Part shown: positions 1 through 17,054 of the stretch, one piece after another
Layout of the letters: each line of letters starts with the position of its first letter
Numbering within the stretch: position 1 is the stretch's first letter
Assembly (NCBI GenBank): GCA_003640385.1
Contig: RCAB01000087.1
Span: 1-64,000, forward strand
Reading direction: 5' to 3'
DNA: 64,000 bases
From: Setaria digitata
Lineage: Eukaryota; Nematoda; Chromadorea; Rhabditida; Setariidae
Program-made: the position numbers and the translations under genes
Notes under the pieces: generated by a model
Seen by the model: the letters and a program-made list of their open reading frames with translations, nothing else
Databases searched by the model: none
Told to the model about the DNA's origin: nothing

Positions 1-177
1 TTCTAAAACAACGTAACTTGCAGGTGAATAAATTTAAATGCTTTAATTCTAAATCTAGGTAATTAACTCTTCTTGTTTCCCTTGGAAACAAAGGAAGTTT
101 TTTTCTTCCTTTACATTTTCGATTTTTAAAAGAAAAAAAAAAGAAAAGGAAAAGTGCTTTAAATGCAATCTGCTCAG

Positions 178-2366
178 AAGAACTGGAAGGGATTGCGAAA
201 AAAATGGCAGAAAGGCTCTTGCAACTGGAAAGTGAACATTATGACACCAATTACATTGTACGTCAGAAAGATTTCGAAATCAATGAATTAACTATTTCAG
301 TTAATGATCTGAGAGGGAAATTGTGAGTTATCATTTGTTTCAGTGTGTTTCCTAAAGTTGCACTAAATTAGGAATCCTTCATTACTACTTACTTCGCAAT
401 TTTGGTCTTTGCTTGCCAAAAGACCCGTTAATATTTTCAGCTTTACGGATAATCCGGGTTTTTTTTAGCGTGAAACCAACTCTGAAGAAGGTGTCCAAAA
501 CAGACACAAGGTTGGTATCAGTGTTTTTCATATCTTACTTGCTTTAATCATGAAATTCAACTGAGCTCATCTAGCTTACTAGTATTATCAGTGAAAGGAA
601 TCAGTAATTTGCTATAGTAATTTCTTCTTTTTTTACACGTATTAAGACTCTTGCTCAAATAACGAAGAGAAAATTTTAGATTCAGTAAGCTGAAAAAGAA
701 GGATCAAAATTTTGTCGACTTTCGCACCAATTTGAAAAATGTAGAAAGCAATAAATTTACCTTAAAAGAGGTAAGCTTCTTTAGGAGGTTTTCGGGATAA
801 AAAGTATGAACAACAACTTCATATACAGCTCTCAATCCTTCATCATTCAATTTTTCTAATATTCTAAAACAAGAAGCAGCTACTTCTCATGCATCTCTTT
901 TGTTGCATTAAAAATTAAATTTAAGTGGTATGTATGTTCGGGTTCTATATACATACATACAGTTGTATGTGTTGATCTCCAAAATCATCTTCAATTTAAA
1001 TTAAGATTCCTCATAACTCAACTTCCAATATTTATTTGACTGAAAAACAGTAATTTTAAAAACAATCAACTTTATCTTAATTCATCATTTCTAGGTAGAA
1101 ACTTTTACCATCTATAACGCATTTGAAATTTTGGATTTTCGTTTCAGTTTATATGCTCTAACAAGGTTTCAAGTAAATTTTCCAAAAAATTTCAATCGCA
1201 ATTTTTATAAAGTTCAAAAAATTTCGTTCAGCATATCAGATGTGTTGTATTCAGCAAGATTAATGGTAATGGAGAAAGTGCTTGCAAGGCAAAAGATTTT
1301 CGAAGAGATTTTCCGTCTTATTTCTTTGAATTTCTGTTCAAATTATAATTCATGATGGTATATGTCATTGAAAAAAGAAATTTTGGAGATAACTAGTTGA
1401 CTGAAATTTAAACATTTCGCTTCAGAAAATTGGTGCAATTCAAAATTGCGGTAAAAGTTATTTCGAAGTAAAACTTATTTTATCTTGCGTTTTACAAACT
1501 TTATGTTTTATTGGATTCAAATTCGAGATATTAAAAGGAACGAAAAATCCTCCAGCAGTAATAGCAAGAAAGCAGTTTTGCTTCTATATCCACTAAATTA
1601 ATCATTAAATTAATTGATGATATCTGCTACAGCTTTAGCTTTTCAAAAAAAAAAAAAAAGGAAGATACGAGAAAAGGAGAAAACGATTTACTTCCTTAGC
1701 AGGATTGCTAAACTTGTAAATTTTAACCTTAGCTACTTTTAATTTTTAGCTGTTAATAACTTTGTAGGATACTGTATATACGAGATACCAAGGAAAAATT
1801 TCTGCATTTCATACTTCGTAGAAGTTGTAGTGCAATGTATGGGAAGTCCATTTGGAATTGTAGTATAAAGTCTAAGTTGGAAAGCGAAGCTGATTTTGTG
1901 GTCACGTAGGTTTCACTTAACAGTGAAGAATTAAAATAAAATTGGTTTTGAAATACTTCACCTCTCACTAAAATTCCCACTTGTCTGGAATGATACGTAT
2001 GTATTTTATGAAGGTTGTTTGGAATATTTTATCATCCAGGTTTCTTTTAGAATAATTTGCCATTGTGATGCAAAATATAGTGCACAAAAAAATTGCCTTT
2101 TTCCTCAAGAAGAAAGAGACTTAACAATCACTGTGTTTTAGTGGGACTGTTCATAAATGGCCCATTGAAAGAGATATATTATATTTTTTCATATATTTAT
2201 TTACTAACTCCTATGAAATATCTTCTCAATGCTTATCAGATTAGCTTTATATATTTTATAAAACACACTAATCCAATCACTAATCTTTAAAGGAACGCTC
2301 TTGGTAATTTAAACAATCTTTTTTTTGCAGGAAAAGAAGGAATCGACCGTTGACTGGAAGAAATAG
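178..2366 (+). CDS. Troponin I, 3' part (four exons, 5' end outside window)
   Basis: This is the inhibitory subunit of the thin-filament troponin complex in muscle; it binds actin and troponin C. Exons are 178-322, 469-510, 680-770 and 2331-2366, and their phases join exactly. The translation contains the troponin I core: an acidic lead-in ending NYIVRQKDFEINEL, then SVNDLRGK-FVKP and TLKKVSK, then DFRTNLKNV and NKFTL, ending STVDWKK before a TAG stop. The same order occurs in Caenorhabditis UNC-27/TNI proteins (LNAQVNDLRGKFVKP, DWSKGK). The actin-binding inhibitory block is intact. The protein stops about a dozen residues after the last intron, so it lacks the long acidic C-terminal tail of the worm body-wall isoforms. 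The N-terminal exons lie left of the window. The identity is secure; which paralogue is not. Confidence 0.9.
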
Positions 2367-2436
2367 AAAGTATTTCTTTCTGCTTGGCTATTATTTGCTT
2401 ACGAGATTCTAGTACTTATATCCCACAAAGTATTCA

Positions 2437-2442
2437 AATAAA
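2437..2442 (+). promoter_or_regulatory. Poly(A) signal of the troponin I gene
   Basis: A canonical AATAAA lies 71 bases after the troponin I stop codon, followed by a T-rich stretch. This gives a short 3' UTR typical of nematodes. Confidence 0.6.
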
Positions 2443-4375
2443 ATATTTTTTTTTTTGTTGTTTTGAGACATTCGAGTATCTGCATCTGGAGAAATTTGGT
2501 AGATTCCACTTGATTGAATATACCTACTATCTGAAATGATCGATAACTGTGAGCAAGCTCTCATTTACTATAAATTTGGATTAATCTGATATCATTAAGA
2601 TTTAAGTAGGAACAAAATCATTATGAAAATGCTCTACTAAAATTCAAAATTATAGAAAAATTCACAAGAGGAACGTCTTGTTCGAATTATAGTTATCCTA
2701 GTTGACTGACGGTAATATTGATTTTTTACAATTCTAAATTTAAGGTTAACAATTAGAAGGAACTAAACTACCTCGAAAATCAGGGGTATGTGTAAGTAGA
2801 TTTTTTTTTTTGATTTAGCTGAAATTTAATTTAAATTTTGACAACACAAAACTTGCTTTGCCATGAATGATCAATATAAGAAAACATGTTTGCTTTTTCA
2901 AGGTAAAAAATGTTTGTTTTCTTTACAACTTTGATTTCGAAAAAAGTTTGTTGTGATGGTGCTTTCTAACACGGTAATACAAGTTCTGTGTTATCACAAA
3001 AATTATCGAAATTAAATCTCTGTTAGTGCTTGAAGATTTACGCACTTCAAGTTTCGTGAATGGCGGTGCTCTTCCCACGACTGAAGTTAAATTTGATGGT
3101 GAATAAATAAGCAGTTTCTGCAGGCGCTTATAAAAATTCATTAGTTTATAGAAACGTTTTAGATTTTGAAGCAGAAAAGAGGGCCCGTGATTCGAAGCAC
3201 ATTATACTTGCAGAAACAGAATTTGGCATTAATTTGAATAATTAAGGAGATGAGCAGTGGAGTAAAAATAAACAAATTCAAATGAAACAGGACTTAGTAA
3301 AGCCCGATAAGGAAATTTTTAATTACTGGAAACCATATTCTTGAATCAATAATTATTCATATAACGCATAATTTTTTTTTATTCAAAAAATTCAGCTGTT
3401 CTCAGTACCGATTTACTTCATTAATGACTTTTGGCAGCGGAATCGAAACTTTGGAAAGTCAATTCGCTTCCAGCCGTTTTCTATGAGTCAGGAAATCATA
3501 AAGTAAAAAACTAATAGGAGGGGATGAATCCCATCTATTCAAATTGTCCATACTTCGAATTTTTGGATCCATAAAATAAAAGGCACAAAAGTGCTGAAAG
3601 TTATTCCCGTCTTCTTTTAAGAGGCTATTTTTTATGGTACTTGAAACGATTACACACTTTTGAGACTGTGCTAACGATCCATGACATGATTACGCGAACC
3701 TGAAGAATTGCTTACGTAAAAATTTTTATGAATGATACATATCTTCTGATGAAAATATGAAGACAGCAGCAGAGCCAAAAGAATTATTAAATATGGTGGA
3801 TGGAGATTACTTCAGTTACTGATTACTTATAACAATTAGCACAATTAGCTGGCTGATTGTTCACGGCAAACACGTTGGATTTGCATAACTTAAATTTACT
3901 ATTTAACGTAATTACCAGTGAGTCCAACAAGCAAAAGCTTAAGCCCCACCGAATCTGAAATTAGTTCCAGAAAACTTTTGCCGGCGAAATATCGGGACCA
4001 TTTTACCCCCAGCAAATACTAATTACTGATGAATATTATTTTGCAAATATTGTAATAAAAGTTTGATTGCTGCACAATAATCAAGCTTTTAAGCAAGCTT
4101 CAAATTCACACAGGATGGGTATCGGACACAGCAGCTCTTTAATAACACTAACATACTAAGCAACTTATATTTTGTAATTTGTTTCCAATTACTAGACAAT
4201 TTACTAGTTCCGCTGATCACAATGATATATATACGTATCCACTCTAAACATATGTACTTTTCCACTAACTGCTTCCCTATTACCAATATCAGTCATATTA
4301 ACTAATTTTCCATTTCCTTTCTTTACTCAATGAAAAACAAACAAGATGAATTTTGCAACGGAAAAAAAAAAAAAC
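2443..4375. other. Intergenic sequence between troponin I and Na+/K+-ATPase
   Basis: AT-rich sequence between the 3' ends of two convergent genes. Short open frames occur on both strands, but none has splice context or recognisable protein character. I see no gene here. Confidence 0.5.
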
Positions 4376-4381
4376 TTTATT
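4376..4381 (-). promoter_or_regulatory. Candidate poly(A) signal of the Na+/K+-ATPase gene
   Basis: TTTATT on the plus strand reads AATAAA on the minus strand, about 560 bases downstream of the ATPase stop codon. Its upstream flank on the plus strand is a run of A. This is the best-placed signal for that transcript, although the 3' UTR would be long for a nematode. Confidence 0.45.
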
Positions 4382-4940
4382 AACCATTATGCAAAGAAGC
4401 CTATTGCTTATACATAAATAAATGATACGGAAACCCACAAGAGCATAGATTTGCTAAATATTATTCTGTCAATACAATTACTTGCTGAAACTGTCTATAA
4501 ATCAAGGAAGAATAAAAAAACAGAACTTTAAACAATCGAAAAAGGAACTAACATTGCTTTTTAATTAAAATTACTTCTAAAGTCAAAGAAAGTAAAGAAT
4601 CCATGCATAAGAAGCACATTCAAGTTGTCAATCAACTAAGAATTGATGTATTCAAGGAGATGTTTAAAAAAACTTCAGATTTATCAGAACGTGCGTAGTA
4701 TGCAAATATCATAAAATAAATTATATTTGTCCTGAAAGCGGGAGAGAGGAGGGAGATATCTTAAAATATAGCTCATAGCAAAAAAAAAACTTACAAGAGA
4801 GGGAAGCAGAAACTTACTGAGAACATTCACTTTGCTATATTAAGCATAATATATAAATATTTGAAATGATGGACGAAACAATTTAGTCTAGCAGAATTCG
4901 GGAAAACTACAGAAACGAAAGAAAAACTTCCTTTTAAAAA

Positions 4941-10690
<5,750 letters not shown>

Positions 10691-10699
10691 GTCTTGTGG

Positions 10700-12807
10700 C
10701 TGTAAAAGAAATATGTTGCAAGTCTGCACACCAGTCAACTTTTGACTAACGTATAAACAACAAGTCTAATTTATAACTTTCTGATTTACAATGAAAAGAA
10801 GGGTGTTTATGTTTATCGATTCCTGACTACTTAATTTCGAGAACTCTTACGAGAAGATCTAACTAATTCAGTTTCAAACTGATACAACTGTAGAAGGGCT
10901 GTCATATGACGTATATCACATCTTAGTGGATATCCCAGTCCTGAAGATATGTTGGAATGATGTAACTTTCTCATTCCTACACAAAACTAGGGAGTGAAAA
11001 AAGGTTTGTTATGATATTATGTAGTTCATTATTTCCACTGTGATATGAGATCTTTTATTCTTCACAGTAACAAGCCAAAAACAAATGGTTTCTACTACGA
11101 TATAGCAGCTCTCAGTACCACAGATACACACTAGATACTAGGCAGATGCAAATTTGCAAAGGTTATTTCAGTAAAATACAGTGAAGCTAATGGGGCAACA
11201 TAGAGGTCATCTTCGTTAGAGAGCACAAAATAATGAATGGAAAAGGTCAGAGGAGTGAGTATCCTTGCAATATGAATATTCAAAGTGCGATACAACAACA
11301 ACATAATGGTACCTAACTTCACGAAAGAATACAATTTTTACCATGTTTTCTTAGAATTTTACAAGTTGTTTGAAAATTGTAGCAGAAGTGAACACCAACA
11401 GAAAGGTCGGTTTAACATCAAAACTTGCCGCGTAATTTACCTATGATTATCGGCTTTAATGGTTTTCGTAATTAAAGGTAAATAGTAGAAAGTAACACAT
11501 TATTTGACCGCTAGTTGGGACTAAAGAAAGTGATGACAAATAACTAAGCTAAGTAACACATATAACCAAGTGAACAGAATGCCAAACTGATCTTTGGTTC
11601 TGTTCACGAATTTCTTACCAGCTACACATCCGAAAATTCTTCAAACATCAAGTTCTTCAGTCTACATGTTTGGCCAAGAAAACCGTGGTAAATACTTTCG
11701 TTTTTTGATGCATTTTCCAATTTGTCGTAAAAATTTAGAAGATTTTAAGGAAACTAAAATTTCAAAGGAATTCTGATTCTTTCTTCCTAAGTATAATGTA
11801 AAAGAAAAAGGAAACATTTTATGCGGACTAAAAAAAAAACCAAAGCAGTGCAAAAGCGAGCAGTTTTTAGAACTTCGTGTGTTCTACTCGAGTTATTGTT
11901 ATCCGGAGGAAGAATTTCTATTTTACAAAACTGGAAACAGTAGAAAAACAAAAACTACTCTGCTCTGCGAACTGCACTTAATAAGCATGTTAGCTGCACT
12001 GCACAACCGGTCTCAGAACCCAGAAGGAATCTTCATTGAAGTGAGAAAGGAATTTTGGATATATTCCTTTCCATTCAGGCTGCCACAGTGTGGCCAAAAA
12101 TTAATTTGCAACCGAATTCTAGGGACAAACTGAGCCTTTCTCCCCCTCTCTCCTACCATTTCACTTTTCTACCGTTTTCAAAATCGTAGTAAATACTTTC
12201 GTTTTTTGATACATTTTCCAACATCCCACTTCCTGATGTTCCTGAATAACTGTAAAGCGCAGTCTGTTTCAAACAACGATTCTCCAACTAGTTCGTAAGT
12301 AACATGATCCGTGCGACAACAGTCTAACAGAATGACGTGTTACACCCCAGATGGTGTATTTCGAATCAAAGCATCACATTGACCGTTACCTTTTGTCACG
12401 GAAACCTGCACATAAGTTCAAAGCATAGAAAGAGAAGAAAATCCACCGCAAAACATTAAAAAACAGCGACAAATTTATTTGCTCTCACAAAAGGCAAACA
12501 TTTCAAAGGAATGTGTAAAATTGGTTCCGATGAAACGCAATGACCAATCGAATGACGCAGAAAGACGCGCGACGAAACATGTGGCATGACATCGAGAATC
12601 GAGAATCGGCACTCACACAACTACTATCGATTTACATCCCGTAATTCACTTGCGAGAAACAACAGTTCGAGACACCCGCTTCTATAGTTCCCCAAACAGA
12701 GGCTATTCATCATCTGCCACTATAAGCTCATTCAACACAGCCCGAAATCCCCTAAGGCCTTCCTACTTTTCGACGACGATGTTAGCTGTGCCGAGCTAGT
12801 CCTCAGT
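10700..12807. other. 5' flank of the Na+/K+-ATPase gene, proximal part
   Basis: Non-coding AT-rich sequence upstream of the first certain ATPase exon. It should hold the proximal promoter and possibly the first intron. No TATA box or exon can be supported by eye. Short frames around 11.6-12.1 kb have no splice context. Confidence 0.4.
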
Positions 12808-12996
12808 CACACACATAGCACGCACGCACAGAACTGCGCACACACATATACACACACATACGCACACACACATGTACATATGTATGCGTGCGTACATACA
12901 TACTAGTGCATGTACCTGCATGCTTACACGCAGAAGCATATGTGCATACACACGCACGTACCACGTACGCACATAGTACGCATACTCACCTATATC
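12808..12996. repeat. CA/TG-rich microsatellite region
   Basis: Imperfect CACA, CGCA, ACATAT and GTGCGT repeats cover nearly 190 bases. Apparent minus-strand frames rich in Val and Cys across it are an artefact of the TGTG repeat. Confidence 0.85.
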
Positions 12997-13953
12997 GACA
13001 TATCTACTGAACATTTGCACCACTCAGACACGCACGTTGATGAATAAATACGCACCGTAAGCAACACATGGAAAGATAACAGTTTGAATTTGAGTCGCGA
13101 GAGGTAATAAATGTGGCCGGTTTATGGCAGTTGGGTGGATGTGATGGTTTGAGGACTCTTACTTGAACTGATAAGAGTGATATAACAATGCAATATGTGT
13201 AAATGACTCCGTGGAAGAAAAATGAGCGAAATGTTGAAATAATAAGTATAATTATGCGATGACTAAACATCCAGAAATGCCTTAGGTTAGCGTTTTAAGG
13301 TAACATTCAAAAGAAAGATTAATAACCAGATTTTCTAACCTTTGGTCGGAGTGGATCTCGACTAAAATCGAGAGTAGATATAGGACCACTTGAAGCATGC
13401 AAGTTAATCTTTAGGTGACCTGTCAAAGCGTTTATTCTGAGCGTGCCCATAGATGGTTCTTTTACAAGAAACCTGATCTCACCATGGCAAGTGAATATTA
13501 TTTTCTCCCACAGACAGCAATGAAAGATATGAAGATGAGCTAGATTAGAGTTGTAACTTAAGGACTGCAGCAATATTGTCAGGTCTTCAGCTGCATTTCA
13601 GTTCAAGGCTCCACAGTTCTCAACACAAAAAAAAATTGTCTCCGAGAACAGGCCATTTGGATACAAATCTATTCATACTAAAAGTTAATTGGAAATATTG
13701 AACTGCATGAAGACTCATTCATTGATAAGCACGTTTTAAAAAAAAGGTTGTAATAGCCACATACGACATGGATAAATCACTTTAGGTGGATTCATTAAGG
13801 TGGTGATAATGTAACTAGCCCGAAAGGAAAAAGGAAATTCATCCAGGAAGAGTTTGAAAGCAAATGATTTTAATAAAAAATACAGCAAATTTATTGAGCT
13901 TAATATATGCTGATTAATTTAAGATGGTTATCATTCATTCTTCGGCAGTCATC

Positions 13954-14095
13954 GCCATAAAATGAAAGATCCTATTAGCCTAAATGACAGTTCACTTTCG
14001 GCTATTTNTTTACGTTTGGATTCACCAACCACACAATCATTGCCATAAAATGAAAGATCCTATTAGCCTAAATGACAGTTCACTTTCGGCTATTT
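13954..14095. repeat. 54-bp perfect direct duplication around a single N (likely unmerged contig join)
   Basis: Bases 13954-14007 (starting GCCATAAAATGAAAG) recur exactly at 14042-14095, with one N at 14008 directly after the first copy. The pattern matches contig ends joined across a one-base gap and is unlikely to be a genomic repeat. Confidence 0.8.
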
Positions 14096-14357
14096 CACTG
14101 AAATCTCTATCAGTTCAACTTTGACTAGGACAAAATTATTAAATTCTAGAAGCAAAATAAGGTGTAATCTTACATTGTTCACTTGGACTGAAGCTGATAA
14201 GACCATATATACATACATTTATGTTTTTTGTTTTCAGCTCGAAATGTAAGGCTTCGAATTTTAAGCAAAACTATTAAACATGGTCTGAGGAAACTTTCGA
14301 CAGTTTGCATAAGAATTTCAACTTTTGCCTGATTTCTAAATGAAAATCATTGATCAA

Positions 14358-14792
14358 TCAATTATAAGAAAGAAGCAACAAACCTCGAACACACTGCCAT
14401 CTGCATTCATTTGTTGTTGTGTTCCTGTTGCTAGAAGCACTCGAGAATTTAAATTCAGAACTTGAATACCGACTTGAAAGGACGGGAAATCGCTTTGCCT
14501 GGTTTAAAGGAAGCGCAGAGCCTGGAAGAGTGAATAGGAATGAGTTTTGAAGGAAATGAGACGAAGCAATCGTTGCAATAAATGGTTGCAAATTAATTGC
14601 GAGAAGAGTGTTGCCGAGAGTTGTGCTCCGAGTCGAATCATCCAGAACCGGAATTTCGGCTTCCGGTGGGTGGATTTGGAAGGGGGAAGAACTCGCTGTT
14701 GCAGTAAACAATCTGTGGGAGAGAGCATGAAACTGAGAAACAATGAAGAGAAGGTGAGCAGAAGTGATGGAGCTGCGTTGGTACATCACCAT
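14358..14792 (-). other. 144-codon open frame, unassigned
   Basis: This is the longest stop-free frame in the window. It is Ser/Thr-rich with no recognisable domain. Two other minus-strand frames and a plus-strand frame are also open here, so the stretch is simply poor in stops. It lies 3.7-4.1 kb upstream of the ATPase coding start and may be promoter or leader-exon sequence. I do not call it a gene. Confidence 0.15.
14384..14410 (-). CDS. Possible alternative first coding exon of the Na+/K+-ATPase gene
   Basis: A minus-strand ATG opens nine codons, MNADGSVFE, followed at once by a GTTTGT donor in phase 0. The first certain ATPase exon opens in phase 0 with Pro-Gln-Asp before its own ATG, so a splice would give a longer N-terminus running into MAKKKGT. 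The phase match is suggestive, but the implied intron is 3.7 kb and nine codons can arise by chance. Confidence 0.25.
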
Positions 14793-16566
14793 CAGTGAGG
14801 GATGGCGAATGGATCAGAATATGTGAAAGTTCAAAGGTCTCGCTGACCTCACCTCGAATCCAGTTAAGACCCGCCAAATTGACTGTTGCAGTTCGCCCGC
14901 TGTTCACTAATGTATGGAAGTAACTTGACTAAATTCCTAAGACTTACCTATACCTTCCGACTCTAATCTGCAGCTAGTTACTTGAGATCCAGTGGAAAGG
15001 AACTGAGGTAAAGCGGAGAAGTGTTTTTTGCTAAAGTGAAATAGTGAAGGTGCTGATTTGAGAGCGAAACGAAGCGGCTGTTCAGAATCATCGCCTGCAC
15101 TGAATTATGATAAGCCATCAGAGACTGGGGAGAGATGAAATGAAACTGAAACAGACTAGCTGCTTACGAACCAACAACGGAAATATCGCTGTACTTCTGA
15201 ATCAATTAGTTATTGACTTCTGGTAGGTGTGTTTGTGTTTCGATGGTTATATACGTATGGTGTCGTCATTGGGTTCGTGTGAGGAGGAAGAAGGTTGCCA
15301 GAAATCAGAGCAAACAGCTGTTCCAATATTAGGTCGGGTCATCGGAGAACTTGACTTTCAGTCGTGAATCTTGTCTTCTAAAGGTTAGTCTTGGAAAAAC
15401 TGATTTTTGAAAGGAACACAGGGGTCAGCAATAGTTACTTAAGACATACTGACGGAGAACTGAGCTAAGAGCTGTTCGAAATGCCCAGCTTCTTTGAATT
15501 CGTATGAGTCAACCATGCAATTTCTTGACAAAAGTCAGAGCAGTCAGTCAGACTTCAAGTTCCAAAAGTTTTTCATTAACTTATAAAGCAGTGAAATAGT
15601 TCGTATAGTTCAGTTGTAATTTAAAGTGAAGGTTATCTGATCAATCATCCTGTCGATCCTTCAATCCCAGTCTTCCAAATTTGTGCTCAAATATCTAAAA
15701 TGCACTTTAACTTGCTTCTCGGATGCAATCAGTAGAAAAGTAAACAGAATTATAGATGAGAAATCGAGAAGCTCTCTCCGTTGTAAATTTCATTTCCTGC
15801 TGACAGTTATGTTTTTACAGTAATACCGGCGACATGCCACTGTAAAACTGATTGGGAATGTGACAACAGTGGGGGACTTTCTTCAACAGACTTTTTCATT
15901 TCACTGAATTTTTTGTTTTATTCTTGTTTGGCTGTTGTGTACAAGTGACTTCATTCCCCACTTAGAAAGGAGTGTCCAAATACCTCGGACCCAGCGAACA
16001 ACCTGAATCTTCACGCTTTACGACTTGTCACCTGAGCAACACACTCTCGGAGCCTTTTCTTATTTGGGGTAGAGTTGAAGAAGTATCTCAGAGCAACACA
16101 ATATTACCAGAAGCATCAAGACTGCATGGGTTTGGCAGGACTCATAGTGGTCTCAGAAGACAGTACGTGTGCCATTAAGACAAAAAGACATTGTTCAAAA
16201 GACAGACTTTTGGAGAGATAAAACTACTGGAAAAAAGTAAAGTCGGGTAAAAGCGATGAAATGACAGTGGAGCAATAAGTTTGTTGTTGTGATATTAGGA
16301 CCCGAGGACCCTCAGGTAGTACTTTCAGGAGGCAGCAACTAGTGCTTTACCGAAAACCTTAAAACTTTCTACAATCAAACATGTTAGGAAGATTAGTTTT
16401 TTTTTTCGCACATGAACCACTGAGTGCTATCTCGCAGTGATTAGCAAAATGTAAAAGTAGAGAAACAATATTGGAGTGATAAATGAAGTGTCACTAATCG
16501 ATGTTGTGCTTTTTTTGAGATCTGAATTGAAAGAGCATTCATGTCAAACATAAACTGACAGTGAAA

Positions 16567-16755
16567 CTAAAATGTGTGATGGATCGATCGGTGGTTAGAA
16601 GCCAGCCAGTCAGGTGTCAGGTGACCCCACAGTTCAAGTTGAATTTCTTCTTTTAGCAGCTTCCATATAAACCCAACTGAAATCCTCAGTGGTGTCTCTA
16701 TCATGATTCTAGGCCGATGGCGAACAGCCTTAATCACTCCAATCTTAACAATCAT
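16567..16755 (-). other. 62-codon open frame, unassigned
   Basis: A stop-free minus-strand frame encoding a basic, Trp/Leu-containing peptide with RHRPRIMIETPLRI near its start. It ends 500 bases below the PTP gene on the same strand. No family was recognised, and it may be chance or a terminal exon of an unseen gene. Confidence 0.12.
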
Positions 16756-16808
16756 TCAAAAGAATTACAAAACTGAGAAGAAGTCGCCACATAACCGAGT
16801 AAAAAGCA

Positions 16809-17027
16809 GTGATAAAGATTAAACTTTACAGCAATGTTAGTTGTGGACTTATTATATCTATATGTTTTCTTTTACTTATTATATCTATATGTTTTGCTAA
16901 TTTTGTGAAAGAGCTGAATGGTGGAATTCTTCGCTTGGTGATTATTGGTTATCCAAGTCTGGTGACAATACTTTCAACTCGAATACGATATAACCGTAAG
17001 AGATTAGCCTTGCTGCAGTTGGAATAA
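16809..17027 (+). other. 72-codon hydrophobic open frame with an internal tandem duplication
   Basis: This plus-strand frame encodes two near-identical hydrophobic stretches (LIISICF repeated), then GGILRLVIIGYPS and a basic tail, with AATAAA overlapping the stop region. It ends 28 bases before the 3' end of the convergent PTP gene. The duplication is a 22-bp direct repeat at 16847-16868 and 16874-16895. It could be a C-terminal membrane exon, but no family is evident. Confidence 0.2.
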
Positions 17028-17054
17028 ATAAATTTTCAAGAATTTGAATCTACT

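Noticed and set aside
1131..1355. 74-codon frame in the last troponin I intron
   Set aside because: The exons on either side join exactly without it, and it has no acceptor and donor in matching phase.
12796..13023. Cys/Val-rich minus-strand frame of 75 codons
   Set aside because: It is the translation of the CA/TG microsatellite and has no independent support.
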